64,000 bases of DNA from Thalassoglobus sp. JC818. Its GTDB lineage: Bacteria > Planctomycetota > Planctomycetia > Planctomycetales > Planctomycetaceae. Under the pieces are notes generated by a model that saw nothing but the letters and a program-made list of their open reading frames with translations, had not been told where the DNA came from and did no database searches. Each line of letters opens with the position of its first letter. Position 1 is the first letter of the stretch. Location: the NCBI RefSeq assembly GCF_040717535.1, contig NZ_JBFEFI010000004.1:496001-560000 (forward strand). The letters run 5' to 3'. The position numbers were made by a program, and so were the translations under genes. This document shows positions 18,079-27,674 of the stretch, piece after piece.

Positions 18079-18444
18079 CTCGGGAAATTCGCTCTGGGAG
18101 ATTCAACGCCAGTTCAACTGATGCGATGGCAAGAAGGCTTCATTATGAAGATTCTTACCCGATCCAGCAATAAGAAGCTCGGGCTCCGCACGTCGCAAGA
18201 GTTCTTCCAATCAGTCAAAAATGGGAAGCCGCTCAGTTTAGGAAACGCTCGCTGCTGATGCTGTGCGGGAATTCCCGGAATTGGCAAAAAACATCACAGA
18301 ATTGCTTGATGTGACGTCGAAATGACGATAGCTTCAACGATTGAAGCATAAATCCGCATAGAGGCGGTGCGATCTTTTCCAAAATGTTCACTCGACACGA
18401 AGTCGTCCCCCTTTTGGATCCATTCCAGATCTGGAGTAGAAGTC
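18079..18444. other. Intergenic region between the kinase and a small gene
   Basis: 366 bases. It holds the upstream region of both divergent genes. Apart from a Shine-Dalgarno-like GGAG at 18433-18436 before the small gene, no clear promoter, RNA or repeat was seen. Confidence 0.4.
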
Positions 18445-18624
18445 ATGAACGCTGCGATCCTGCTCGACGATCCCGAAACCATGGTTGACCCCATTGAAGA
18501 GATTCGTCTACGAACGTGGGCTCGTCAAAACTACCTTCCCGAACAAGAACGGGAAGAAGAATGGCACCCGATTATTCTCGACGAGATGCGCCAGAAAGAC
18601 CTTGAACTGGATCGAATTCGCTAG
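18445..18624 (+). CDS. Small acidic protein of unknown function (59 aa)
   Basis: Starts at ATG 18445 with GGAG 8 bases upstream. The sequence is rich in charged residues, with EEIRLRTWARQNYLPEQ and EEWHPIILDEMRQKDLE. This Arg-Trp-Ala-Arg-x-Asn-Tyr and Trp-His-Pro pattern recalls small proteins found in other planctomycetes, but I cannot name a family. No signal peptide or membrane helix. An in-frame extension to 18367 lacks a ribosome binding site. The gene stands alone between the sensor kinase and gatC, with a structured downstream region and a terminator at 18961. Confidence 0.6.
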   Translation: MNAAILLDDPETMVDPIEEIRLRTWARQNYLPEQEREEEWHPIILDEMRQKDLELDRIR

Positions 18625-18960
18625 TCGCTGGACTTCAGTAATGGCAGTTTCTGTCACAGCCATGGGATTGACAAATCTCGATGCTCGCCAGATGACAGAA
18701 ACGAGTGACACATGATCTTTCGCAGCTGATCGCCTCGAAGTTCTGATCGAACAAACTGAGGCAGGTCACCGTAATCGGCTGCTCGAATTTGACTGGATAT
18801 TTCCAACACTGGGACCGCAACACCGATCGGTGAATTGAAGCTGATTCGCTTTGAATCACCAAAATTGTCTTTGTGTTGATGTGAACAAGCTCATTGAAGT
18901 GTGACTCCTCAAGCCAGAGGATGAACACCGCGACGTTCTTCAACGTCGAATTTACATACA
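18625..18960. other. Structured intergenic region with a 10 bp inverted repeat
   Basis: GTTTCTGTCA (18647-18656) is the exact reverse complement of TGACAGAAAC (18693-18702), separated by 36 bases. A small extra arm pair GACGTT/AACGTC sits near 18932-18946. The region ends in a strong terminator at 18961, so a 3' UTR-derived RNA, a small RNA or the leader of gatCA is possible. No ORF is supported. Confidence 0.35.
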
Positions 18961-18997
18961 ACGACCGATGTCTTTGAGGACGTCGGTCGTTTTTTTA
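18961..18997 (+). terminator. Rho-independent terminator/attenuator upstream of gatC
   Basis: Hairpin ACGACCGA-TGTC / GACG-TCGGTCGT (18961-18990) followed by TTTTTTT. It lies about 105 bases before the gatC start and 340 bases beyond the small gene, so it could terminate the upstream transcript or attenuate gatCA. Confidence 0.85.
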
Positions 18998-19099
18998 TGT
19001 CGGGTCATTAGAATTCGGACCGAGGGTCTCGCCCTCCTCTCAAAATCCAAGCGACAGAAGTTCGCTGCAGACACCGAGTTCTCGACCGGAACAACGACG

Positions 19100-19393
19100 A
19101 TGCAACTGACAATTGAAGACGTCCGAAAAGTCGCCAAGCTGGCGAGACTGAAGCTCACTCCACAGGAAGAAGAGCTGTTCGTCGACCAACTCGGAAACAT
19201 CCTCAGCTACGTGGAACAGTTGAATGAGGTCGACACCGAGAACGTCGCTCCGATGGCTCACACTGCGGAGCTGACGAACGTCTTCCGAACAGACAAGTTG
19301 CAGAAATCCATCGATCGACAAGATGCCTTGAGCAACGCTCCGAGCACCGACGGAAAATACTTTCTCGTTCCACAGATTCTCGAAGGAGCTTGA
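19100..19393 (+). CDS. gatC: Asp-tRNA(Asn)/Glu-tRNA(Gln) amidotransferase subunit C
   Basis: A 97-residue GatC, the usual length. It stabilises GatA in the GatCAB complex, which converts misacylated Glu-tRNA(Gln) and Asp-tRNA(Asn). Family signature: MQLTIEDVRKVAKLARLKLT, LGNILSYVEQLNEVDTENV and the C-terminal KYFLVPQIL. ATG 19100 starts exactly at the family N-terminus; the in-frame extension to 18968 overlaps the terminator. gatA follows with a 3-base gap. The Shine-Dalgarno is weak. Confidence 0.95.
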   Translation: MQLTIEDVRKVAKLARLKLTPQEEELFVDQLGNILSYVEQLNEVDTENVAPMAHTAELTNVFRTDKLQKSIDRQDALSNAPSTDGKYFLVPQILEGA

Positions 19394-19396
19394 TCA

Positions 19397-20860
19397 GTGA
19401 TTCACACACAAAACGTCGCACAACTTCAGTCGCTCATGACCAGCGGCGAAGCGACAAGTCGACAGATCGTTCAAGCCCACCTCGACGCGATCGCTCAGCA
19501 AAATGAGCAAGTCGGAGCATTTCTCGAGACATTCGACGAGTCAGCCCTGAAACTGGCCGATCAGATCGATGAGAAGCGTCAGAACGGAGAGTCGCTCGGA
19601 CCGCTCGCTGGCATTCCTGTCGCGATCAAGGACAACTTGTGCATCCAGGGTGAGATGACTTCCTGCGCGAGCAAAATGCTGTCCGGTTTTCGCTCTCTCT
19701 ACACATCGACAGCTGTGCAGAAACTCCTCGATGCGGGAGCCATTCCGCTCGGACGAACCAATCTTGATGAATTCGCGATGGGTTCCTCCTGCGAAAACTC
19801 AGCGATTCAACTGACCCGAAATCCATGGAACACAGACTACGCCCCGGGAGGATCGAGTGGCGGATCGGCAGCGGCAGTCGCAGCCCGGATGGCCCCCATT
19901 GCACTCGGTTCAGACACCGGCGGATCGATTCGGCAACCAGCTTCCTTGTGCGGAATTGTCGGAATGAAGCCGACATATGGCCGCGTCTCACGATACGGTC
20001 TCGTTGCGTTTGCCAGCTCACTCGACCAAATCGGCCCGTTCGCTCGGTCAGTCGATGATGCAGCTGCACTGCTGCAAGCAGTTTGGGGACACGACGACCG
20101 GGATTCAACGTCAGTGAATGTCGAGTTCCCCTCACTGAGCGCATCGGAATTGTCTCCGATTGAGAAATTGCGAATCGGGATTGTCCCCGAGCACTATGCA
20201 GAGGGGCTTGACCCAGAAGTCCAAACCGCGATCAACAACGCGATTCAGACTTACAAAGACCTTGGTGCGGAAATCGTCGAACTCGAGATGAAGCACGCCA
20301 AATATGGTGTGGCTGCCTACTACATCATCGCCCCATCAGAAGCGTCGAGCAATTTGTCTCGATACGACGGAGTTCACTACGGGCACCGAGCAGAGAGCTT
20401 CGAAAACCTGACCGAAATGTACGAAGCTTCGCGCGGAGAGGGTTTTGGTCCGGAAGTGAAACGTCGAATCATGATTGGAGCCTACGCACTTTCGTCCGGG
20501 TACTACGACGCTTACTACCTGAAGGCACTGAAAATCCGACGACTGATTGCTCAGGATTATCAGCAGGCGTTCGAGAAAGCAGACGTCATCCTGTCGCCCA
20601 CAAGTCCAACCCCTGCTTTCCGGATCGGCGAACTTTCGGACAGTCCGCTTCAGATGTACCTCAACGACATTTACACCATTGGAGCCAACCTGGCTGGCAT
20701 CCCTGGAATTTCAATTCCGGCTGGCCACACAACCGCGGGCCTTCCGGTCGGAATGCAACTCCTCGCTCCGGCGTACGAGGAAGTCCGGCTGTTGCGGGCG
20801 GCGAAAATGTTCGAAACCGCGACCGAGTTCCACCTCGCACAACCTGCCGAAGTGGCGTAA
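19397..20860 (+). CDS. gatA: Glutamyl-tRNA(Gln)/aspartyl-tRNA(Asn) amidotransferase subunit A
   Basis: A 487-residue amidase-signature enzyme that hydrolyses glutamine to supply ammonia to GatB. The Ser-cisSer-Lys triad is visible: Lys78 in GIPVAIKDN, and serines in [11 protein letters not shown] (Ser153) and [11 protein letters not shown] (Ser177). GTG start at 19397 with AAGGAG upstream, which overlaps the end of gatC. gatB is not in the window, which is common when the three genes are split. Identification is firm. Confidence 0.97.
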   Translation: MIHTQNVAQLQSLMTSGEATSRQIVQAHLDAIAQQNEQVGAFLETFDESALKLADQIDEKRQNGESLGPLAGIPVAIKDNLCIQGEMTSCASKMLSGFRSLYTSTAVQKLLDAGAIPLGRTNLDEFAMGSSCENSAIQLTRNPWNTDYAPGGSSGGSAAAVAARMAPIALGSDTGGSIRQPASLCGIVGMKPTYGRVSRYGLVAFASSLDQIGPFARSVDDAAALLQAVWGHDDRDSTSVNVEFPSLSASELSPIEKLRIGIVPEHYAEGLDPEVQTAINNAIQTYKDLGAEIVELEMKHAKYGVAAYYIIAPSEASSNLSRYDGVHYGHRAESFENLTEMYEASRGEGFGPEVKRRIMIGAYALSSGYYDAYYLKALKIRRLIAQDYQQAFEKADVILSPTSPTPAFRIGELSDSPLQMYLNDIYTIGANLAGIPGISIPAGHTTAGLPVGMQLLAPAYEEVRLLRAAKMFETATEFHLAQPAEVA

Positions 20861-21021
20861 ACCACTTTTCAGTAACGCTTTACACTCCACGAACCTGATT
20901 TCGGACACCGTGACAGAGATTTTTCCGACGTCGAATTGAACTCAGGAGTCGAACCGACTACTATTTCGGGCTCGAAATTTCACGCGGACATTGGACTTTT
21001 TAAGTCGACAAGGCTGTTGCC

Positions 21022-21336
21022 ATGAGCACATTGAAGAAAAACAAACGGGCAAAACTTGCAAAGAAGCACAAGGCTTACGGTGAGAACAAGCCTGCGCTTG
21101 GAAATAGTCTGTCACAGCGTGGTAAAGCAAAGTACCTCGGTGGTAACGGACGTAAAACAACCGGAATCACCCGACGTAAGTTCAAAAAGAACCTGCAGCG
21201 GATTCGCGTCATCGAAGACGGAAAAGTCGTCCGCCGTCGCGTTCCAGTGAGCCTGATCCGATCCGGAATGGTCGAACGCCCGGTCGTCCGAGAGCCGTTC
21301 ACCGTTGATCAGGTCGAGGCAGATAAGAAGAAGTAA
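21022..21336 (+). CDS. rpmB: 50S ribosomal protein bL28-like (zinc-free form)
   Basis: A 104-residue, very basic protein. The middle matches the bL28 core as found in planctomycetes: [36 protein letters not shown] and [13 protein letters not shown] correspond to the GNxxS, RRxFxPNLQ and RSGxV parts of bL28. In zinc forms the N-terminal CxxC and the Cys pair before RSG are present; here none of these cysteines exists. A lysine-rich N-terminal extension ([16 protein letters not shown]) replaces the zinc finger. It could be the only bL28 or a zinc-sparing paralogue. It stands alone upstream of ppdK. Confidence 0.72.
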   Translation: MSTLKKNKRAKLAKKHKAYGENKPALGNSLSQRGKAKYLGGNGRKTTGITRRKFKKNLQRIRVIEDGKVVRRRVPVSLIRSGMVERPVVREPFTVDQVEADKKK

Positions 21337-21636
21337 GCGTACGGCACGCTGATTCGATGGAATCGGCGATAGTTTCAAACATTCGTAAGTCTTCTGTTGT
21401 GACAACGAATTGCCTGACAGCGATCATCGAAAGAGGTCGCATGCCGGGGAAGCTCCAACTCCTGCGGCACGCCATCGCTTGAAGTCAATGTGGGGGACTG
21501 CTAGTGTGCCCCTTTCTGTGATACGAAATGCTCTGGATCACAGTCTGCGACATGATCGTCGTCAGGCTATCAATGTAAACGCAGTCGTTTTAAGAACGCA
21601 GGCGTGAGCCATTCAACGAACGAGGAAATAGGTCAT
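21337..21636. other. Intergenic region upstream of ppdK
   Basis: 300 bases between the bL28-like gene and ppdK. Only the Shine-Dalgarno-like GAGGAA at 21622-21627 is clear. No terminator or confident promoter was seen. Confidence 0.4.
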
Positions 21637-24360
21637 ATGTCGAAGTACGTCTACACCTTCGGTGGTGGAAAAGCAGAAGGCGATGCCACACAGAAAAATC
21701 TTCTGGGTGGAAAAGGGGCAAACCTGGCGGAAATGAACAAGATCGGACTTCCGGTTCCTGCCGGTTTCACGATCACCACTGAAGTCTGTAACTACTACAC
21801 AGACAACAACAAGACCTATCCGGCTGGCCTCGAAGACCAACTTTTCGAAGGCCTGAAAAACACCGAAGAAGTGATGGGCGCGAAGTTCGGAGATGCTGAA
21901 AATCCTCTCCTACTCTCATGCCGATCCGGTGCTCGCGAATCGATGCCGGGAATGATGGACACCGTCCTCAACATCGGACTCAACGAAGAGACAGTTGCTG
22001 CTCTCATCAAGCAGTCCGGCAATGAGCACTTCGCTTGGGACAGCTACCGCCGATTCATTCAGATGTACGGCGACGTCGTGCTGGGATTGAAGCCAGAAAG
22101 CAAAAACGATCCCGACCACTTCGAAGACATTCTCGACAAAGCCCGTGAAGCGACCGGAGTTGAGCACGAAAAAGACCTTTCAGTCGATCAGCTCAAGCAG
22201 ATCGTGGCTGACTTCAAAGCTGTGATCAAAAAGCACGCTGGCATCGAGTTCCCAACTGACCCGATGGAACAACTTCGAGGCTGCATCAGCGCCGTCTTCG
22301 GAAGCTGGTCAAACGACCGAGCTGTCGTTTATCGTCGCCAGTACGGAATTCCTCACAGCTGGGGAACCGCGACCAACGTTCAGGCGATGGTCTTCGGAAA
22401 CCTCGGTGACGATTGTGCGACCGGTGTTGGTCTGACCCGAAACTGCTCCGACGGAACTCCTGGCTTCTGCGGTGACTACCTCATCAACGCACAAGGGGAA
22501 GACGTCGTTGCGGGAACACGAACTCCAAAGCGTGTTGAAGAATCGCTCGAAAAAGACGCTCCTGCTGCATACGCCGAGCTGAACGAAATCGGCAAGAAGC
22601 TGGAAAATCACTACAAAGACGTCCAGGACATCGAGTTCACGGTTCAAAAAGGCAAAGTCTGGATGCTCCAGACTCGAAACGCCAAACGAACCGGTTTCGC
22701 AGCTGTGCGAATCGCTGTCGATCTGGTCAACGAAGGCCTCATCGATGCGAAGACCGCTCTTCAAAAACGTCGAATTCCTGCTGACGATTTGAACCAGTTG
22801 CTCCAGCCAATTTTCGATCCAACTGCGAAAGCAGATGCCGAAAAAGAATCGCGACTCCTCGCCAAAGGTATCAACGCCGGTCCAGGTGCTGCTTCCGGGC
22901 AGATTGTCTTCCACGCATCCGATGCGGAAGCTCAATACAACGAAGACAACGACAAGCAGTTGATCCTCGTTCGTCGCGAAACAAGCCCTGAAGACCTTCG
23001 CGGAATGAAAGTCGCGAAAGGAATTCTGACCGCGTTCGGAGGAGCGTCTTCACACGCTGCTCTCGTCAGTCGTCAGATGGGTAAAACCTGTGTCTGCGGA
23101 TGTGCAGCTCTGAGCATCGACTACGAAGCCGGAACTGTAACTGTCGGAAACACCGTCCTCAAAGAAGGTGACTGGATTTCTGTCGACGGCTTCACCGGAG
23201 AAGTCTTCAACGGCAAAATCGAAACGAGTCCTTCGGAAGTGATGGAAGTCCTGCTTGGCAACAAGAAGGCAGAAGACGCACCAACTTACGGTCGCTACGA
23301 GCAGCTCATGAAGTGGGCTGACGAACATCGTACCCTGAACGTCCGAGCCAACGCCGAAGCAGATGATGCTGTCGCCGCTGTTGCTCTCGGAGCAGAAGGC
23401 GTTGGACTCTGCCGAACAGAGCACATGTTCTTCGATCACCTCGACGAAATTCGTGAGATGATCTTCGCGACCAAACAGGAAGACCGAGCTAAAGCACTTG
23501 CTAAGCTTCTTCCATTCCAGCGTGACGACTTCACTCACCTGTTCAAAACAATGGGTGACCGTCCAGTGACCATTCGTCTTCTGGATCCACCACTGCATGA
23601 GTTCCTTTCTGAACACCACATGCACGACGATCCAACCCTTGGACCGAAACTCGCCAAGGAATTTGGTGTCAGCGAAGACGAAGTCAAGCGACGCGTCGAA
23701 GAGTTGGCCGAATCAAACCCAATGCTCGGTCACCGCGGATGTCGTCTCGGAATCGTCTATCCAGAGATCACTGCAATGCAGGCACGAGCAATCTTCGAAG
23801 CTGCTTGTGCATTGAAGAAAGAAGGCGTGAACTGCCATCCTGAAGTCATGGTTCCGCTCGCCGGATTCAAGACTGAGTTTGACAACCAGGCCAAAGTCAT
23901 TCGCGACACTGCCACGGAAGTCTTCAAAGAGCAAGGCGTGGAAGTCGACTACATGGTCGGAACCATGATCGAAATCCCACGAGCTGCTTTGACTGCTGAT
24001 GAGATCGCAGAACAAGCTGAGTTCTTCAGCTTCGGAACCAACGACCTCACGCAGACGACTCTCGGAATGAGCCGCGACGACTACAAAGGCTTCATCGGCT
24101 ATTATCAGGAAAACGACATTGTCCCTGCCGATCCATTCCAGACAGTGGACCAGACCGGCGTTGGCAAACTGATGAAGATCGGCGTTGAAGGCGGACGCTC
24201 CACACGCAAAGATCTGAAGATCGGAATTTGTGGAGAACACGGCGGAGACCCGAAATCGGTCTTCTTCTGCCACGAAATTGGATTGAACTACGTGAGCTGC
24301 TCACCACGACGAATCCCAATCGCTCGTTTGGCCGCAGCCCAGGCAGCTCTCGACTCGTAA
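21637..24360 (+). CDS. ppdK: Pyruvate, phosphate dikinase
   Basis: A 907-residue enzyme that interconverts pyruvate + ATP + phosphate and PEP + AMP + PPi. Domain order is normal: N-terminal ATP-grasp ([29 protein letters not shown]), the mobile phosphohistidine domain with [19 protein letters not shown] (His within SSHAA), and a C-terminal TIM barrel with [22 protein letters not shown], and [13 protein letters not shown] with the catalytic Cys. Family length is about 870-910. ATG 21637 has GAGGAAATAGG upstream and matches the usual N-terminus; a GTG at 21604 is unlikely. A strong hairpin terminator follows. Confidence 0.97.
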   Translation: MSKYVYTFGGGKAEGDATQKNLLGGKGANLAEMNKIGLPVPAGFTITTEVCNYYTDNNKTYPAGLEDQLFEGLKNTEEVMGAKFGDAENPLLLSCRSGARESMPGMMDTVLNIGLNEETVAALIKQSGNEHFAWDSYRRFIQMYGDVVLGLKPESKNDPDHFEDILDKAREATGVEHEKDLSVDQLKQIVADFKAVIKKHAGIEFPTDPMEQLRGCISAVFGSWSNDRAVVYRRQYGIPHSWGTATNVQAMVFGNLGDDCATGVGLTRNCSDGTPGFCGDYLINAQGEDVVAGTRTPKRVEESLEKDAPAAYAELNEIGKKLENHYKDVQDIEFTVQKGKVWMLQTRNAKRTGFAAVRIAVDLVNEGLIDAKTALQKRRIPADDLNQLLQPIFDPTAKADAEKESRLLAKGINAGPGAASGQIVFHASDAEAQYNEDNDKQLILVRRETSPEDLRGMKVAKGILTAFGGASSHAALVSRQMGKTCVCGCAALSIDYEAGTVTVGNTVLKEGDWISVDGFTGEVFNGKIETSPSEVMEVLLGNKKAEDAPTYGRYEQLMKWADEHRTLNVRANAEADDAVAAVALGAEGVGLCRTEHMFFDHLDEIREMIFATKQEDRAKALAKLLPFQRDDFTHLFKTMGDRPVTIRLLDPPLHEFLSEHHMHDDPTLGPKLAKEFGVSEDEVKRRVEELAESNPMLGHRGCRLGIVYPEITAMQARAIFEAACALKKEGVNCHPEVMVPLAGFKTEFDNQAKVIRDTATEVFKEQGVEVDYMVGTMIEIPRAALTADEIAEQAEFFSFGTNDLTQTTLGMSRDDYKGFIGYYQENDIVPADPFQTVDQTGVGKLMKIGVEGGRSTRKDLKIGICGEHGGDPKSVFFCHEIGLNYVSCSPRRIPIARLAAAQAALDS

Positions 24361-24401
24361 ACGAGCAGGATGCTTGCTGCTGATTTTGACGGATCAAAAG
24401 G

Positions 24402-24437
24402 AAAAGCCTCGTCCCGCAACGGACGAGGCTTTTTTCA
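24402..24437. terminator. Terminator downstream of ppdK
   Basis: 13 bp stem AAAAGCCTCGTCC (24402-24414) with GGACGAGGCTTTT, followed by further T on the plus strand. It lies between the convergent ppdK and UxaA genes and may serve both. Confidence 0.88.
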
Positions 24438-24549
24438 TTGCATGACACAATTTCAGAAGAAGTCAGCCCCAGTCAGAAGAAGACTCTTCCACTCGAATTC
24501 CGCCAACGAAGATCCGTTTCGTCGAGCAATGAGATGCGATCAAGCTGTT

Positions 24550-26097
24550 TTAGAAGACTGGTCCGGGTGTCCAGGGGCAGAACTCTTCATCTCCAATCCC
24601 CTGCTGCTCACTCTTCGTCTGTTCGCCACTGGCGACTGAGATGAGCATTTCGAAGAGCTCTTCTCCCACCTGCTCAACCGTTGCTTCGCCATCGAGAATT
24701 CTGCCAGCGTTCAAATCCATGTCGTCCACCATTCGGTGATACATCAACGAGTTGGTTGCCACCTTGATCGTCGGAACCGGTTTGCACCCGAAGCAGCTGC
24801 CGCGGCCGGTCGTGAAGACGACAAGATTGGCTCCCCCTGCGACCATGCCCGTAACCGACGGAGGATCGTATCCGGGAGTATCCATGATGACGAACCCTTT
24901 CTCACTCACGCGCTCTGCATACTCGTAGACTGCTCGAAGCGGTGAGCTTCCCCCCTTTGCGATGGCTCCGAGTGACTTTTCGAAGATCGTCGTCAGGCCT
25001 CCCTTTTTGTTTCCCACGGACGGGTTGTTGTCGATTTGTGCTCCGAATTTCTTGGCGTAGTCCTCCCACCATTGAATCCGTTCGAGCAATTTGTCCGCGA
25101 TCTCACGCGTGGCTGCCCGGCGCGTTAACAAGTGCTCGCCACCATAAATCTCCGGAACTTCGGCCAAGATTGAAGTTCCTCCGGCAGCCACAAGCAGATC
25201 ACTGGCAATCCCCACAGCGGGGTTGGCTGTTACTCCGCTGTTTCCATCGCTTCCCCCGCATTCGGTCGCGAGGATCAACTCCGATACGGGAATCGGGACT
25301 CGCTCGACCTGATTGACTTCAGGAAGCAGTTCTTTGAGCATGGCAACTCCCCGCTCAACAGTCTTTGCCACTCCTCCCTGATCTTGAATGTTCATCACCA
25401 GCGGCTTGCGAGATTCATTCCCTGGAAGATTCAATTCCACGAGATTGTGCTCGTCTGTCAAAAACGAAGCCTGAGCCGTCTCGCATCCCAGCCCGACAAT
25501 CAGATAAGCACCAATGTTCGGGTGCTCAGCAAATCCAGCAAGTGTTCGTGCGAGGAGCCGATGGTCAGATCCGCCGTATTCGAAGGCGCACCCACCTTTG
25601 TGTGAGAGCGCGACCACTCCATCAACATTCGGATACTGTTCGAGAAGCTGTTCGTCGAACGCGTCTGCGATGTAGCGAGCCGAAGTCGCTGAGCAGTTGA
25701 CGGTGCTGATGATGCCGACGTAATTTCGAGTCGCTGCGCGCCCATCCGGTCGGCGAAATCCCTGGAACGTCCGTTGTTCTTTTGGAGGCGGCAATGTCAC
25801 TAGCGACGTGCAATACTCGTACGAGTGGCCTAGATGGCCGAGACCGACATTGTGCGTGTGGACATTTTCTCCAGGTTCAATCGCCTGAGTTGCGAAACCA
25901 ATCGGTTGACCGAACTTGCGAATTGCTTCCCCTTGAGCGATTGCAGAGATCGCCATCTTGTGCCCGAGATCAACTCTCTCACGAGCATTCACGGTCACAG
26001 AATTCCCGCTCCAGCTGGCCCCAGGTTTCAGGTGACGGCGTGCGACAACAATGTTGTCCGAAGGATGAAGCAGCAAGAATCCTGTGTCGTCACTCAT
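24550..26097 (-). CDS. UxaA-family dehydratase (altronate/galactarate dehydratase-like)
   Basis: A 515-residue single-chain UxaA/GarD-type protein. The N-terminal SAF domain (about 1-95: FLLLHPSDNIVVARRHLKPG and FATQAIEPGENVHTHNV) is followed by the large UxaA domain: GFRRPDGRAATRNYVGIISTVNCSATSA, HKGGCAFEYG, ATECGGSDGNSGVTANPAVG and FTTGRGSCFGCKPVPTIKVATN. Members dehydrate altronate, galactarate or similar sugar acids and use a metal bound by Cys/His. The exact acid cannot be read from sequence. ATG 26097 begins the SAF domain; the extension to 26274 has no family counterpart. No uronate pathway neighbours are visible. Confidence 0.9.
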   Translation of the reverse strand: MSDDTGFLLLHPSDNIVVARRHLKPGASWSGNSVTVNARERVDLGHKMAISAIAQGEAIRKFGQPIGFATQAIEPGENVHTHNVGLGHLGHSYEYCTSLVTLPPPKEQRTFQGFRRPDGRAATRNYVGIISTVNCSATSARYIADAFDEQLLEQYPNVDGVVALSHKGGCAFEYGGSDHRLLARTLAGFAEHPNIGAYLIVGLGCETAQASFLTDEHNLVELNLPGNESRKPLVMNIQDQGGVAKTVERGVAMLKELLPEVNQVERVPIPVSELILATECGGSDGNSGVTANPAVGIASDLLVAAGGTSILAEVPEIYGGEHLLTRRAATREIADKLLERIQWWEDYAKKFGAQIDNNPSVGNKKGGLTTIFEKSLGAIAKGGSSPLRAVYEYAERVSEKGFVIMDTPGYDPPSVTGMVAGGANLVVFTTGRGSCFGCKPVPTIKVATNSLMYHRMVDDMDLNAGRILDGEATVEQVGEELFEMLISVASGEQTKSEQQGIGDEEFCPWTPGPVF

Positions 26098-26335
26098 CTC
26101 GAATCTTTCCCAGTTGCAGAAGATCTTCAGCCAGAATTGTAGAGAAGTTTTGCTAAAACGACAGGAGCCCACTGAAAGCAACCTACAAGCTGGCTGCTCA
26201 TGACTGTCCGTATCGTCAATCAACCTGATACATTTGAAGGACGGTGCAAGTGCTTGAGCACATTGCTCCAACACACACCGGTCACATCGCCCGCTTGAAT
26301 CCTCCGAAACGCACGCTCAACTGGAGCGAATCAAC

Positions 26336-26719
26336 ATGACCTTCCGATCGTGGCTTCAACACGCATTTGCGATGCCGACCGAATCAGCGAAGCCAACCGA
26401 CCGGCAGTTGCAGATCGTCGAAAAACTCGCTCGCGAAGTGGCTCGTCGAGAACTGACGACTCCAGCGATTGCGTTTCTGGAGATGTCGCGTCCCTTAAAC
26501 TATCTCGGTTCGCAAGCACTGCATTTTTTCCAACCGATCGCCACCGCTGTACTGAATCCTCAAGACTACTCAGAGTTCGCCGAATTTCTCGGCCGCCGAG
26601 ATTCGATTGACTGGATGATTGAAAAAGTCAATGAAAGTGAAGCGGACTTCGCGAAAGCAGCCACTCAGAAAACGCCCACCCCAAATCGAGAATTGAATGA
26701 CAACGCCTTCACCGAATGA
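26336..26719 (+). CDS. Hypothetical protein, 127 aa
   Basis: A soluble protein without signal peptide. ATG 26336 is preceded by GGAGCG. The core ATPAIAFLEMSRPLNYLGSQALHFFQPI resembles a short conserved planctomycete protein often found beside the nucleosidase-like gene, but I cannot name a domain. It overlaps the next gene by 23 bases, so the two are almost certainly translationally coupled and functionally linked. It starts divergently from the UxaA gene. Confidence 0.6.
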   Translation: MTFRSWLQHAFAMPTESAKPTDRQLQIVEKLAREVARRELTTPAIAFLEMSRPLNYLGSQALHFFQPIATAVLNPQDYSEFAEFLGRRDSIDWMIEKVNESEADFAKAATQKTPTPNRELNDNAFTE

Positions 26720-27488
26720 CGATTCCCAATCTCCCAGAGTCACAGTCGTCGTCATCGCTGCCTTGTCTCTCGAAACGGCGCCGCTGCTCAGTCGACTCGA
26801 TGTCAGAAAGTCGGTGACTGGCAATGGCTATAAGTTTCGAAACTGCTTCGTCGACTCCACGCGAGTCATCGTAGTCGAAGGTGGTGCTGGTCGAGAGCGT
26901 GCGCGTGGAGCTGCAAACGCGGCAATCGACGCTTTCTCTCCAGACTGGGTCTTGTCCATCGGCCTCTCCGGAGGACTCAGGGAATCAATGAAGACCGGGC
27001 ATATCGTCGTCGCAAACGAAGTTGTGGACAGCAACGGCCCGCAGGAAATTCAAATCCCGATCGAAATGCAGGATTCTCCCGCTGAAGGTTTGCATGTGGG
27101 GCGCGTCTGTACTGTGGATCGAATTGTCCGCACGATCGAACAAAAGAAGCAGCTCCGCAGTGCAACGGAAGCAATCGCGGTCGATATGGAATCGCTCGCG
27201 GTCGCCAGTACCTGTCGCGAACGTCACGTTCCATTCATGGTGATTCGATCAATCAGCGATTCACTCGAGGCCGACCTTCCTTCTGAAGTGCTCGCGATCT
27301 TCGGCAACAAGGGAACCATTCGAGCAGGCGCGCTCGTCGGGAGCCTCTTCAAGCGTCCTGAATGTGTGAAAGATCTCTGGAAAATTCGCGAACAAGCGAC
27401 AGCTGCAGCCAAGTCTCTCGCAACATTCTTGCTGGGAGTCTTCCCTCAACTCAACAGATCCGAACAGCCAGATCAGACGACATCGTAG
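26697..27488 (+). CDS. Nucleoside phosphorylase/MTA-SAH nucleosidase-like (HpnG-like) protein
   Basis: A 263-residue PNP/UDP-family protein. Seen: VVVIAALSLETAPLL at the N-terminus (as in MTA/SAH nucleosidases: A-x-x-x-E), GGAGRERARGAANAAI, LSIGLSGGL, and the ribose-binding AVDMESLAVA around 155-165, then FMVIRSISD with the catalytic Asp. This pattern fits MtnN and the related HpnG, which releases adenine from adenosylhopane. No hopanoid genes are adjacent. Overlaps the preceding 127-aa gene by 23 bases. Substrate uncertain. Confidence 0.8.
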   Translation: MTTPSPNDDSQSPRVTVVVIAALSLETAPLLSRLDVRKSVTGNGYKFRNCFVDSTRVIVVEGGAGRERARGAANAAIDAFSPDWVLSIGLSGGLRESMKTGHIVVANEVVDSNGPQEIQIPIEMQDSPAEGLHVGRVCTVDRIVRTIEQKKQLRSATEAIAVDMESLAVASTCRERHVPFMVIRSISDSLEADLPSEVLAIFGNKGTIRAGALVGSLFKRPECVKDLWKIREQATAAAKSLATFLLGVFPQLNRSEQPDQTTS

Positions 27489-27674
27489 CCACCTCAACGG
27501 GCTTGCGAGTTTCCATCTCCGAGGGACATGACGTACGATGTAACCGCGCGGAAACTCACTGGCAGAACGTTGATGTTCGACTTGCAAAGACCTACACAAA
27601 CGTCGCTGCAAGCTGAGAACCATGCGTGTTCAGGTGAAGACTGGGAAACCATGAAAATGGTCTTGGAGAGAGTT

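Noticed and set aside
19626-20144. 172-codon ORF opposite gatA
   Set aside because: Mirror frame of gatA.
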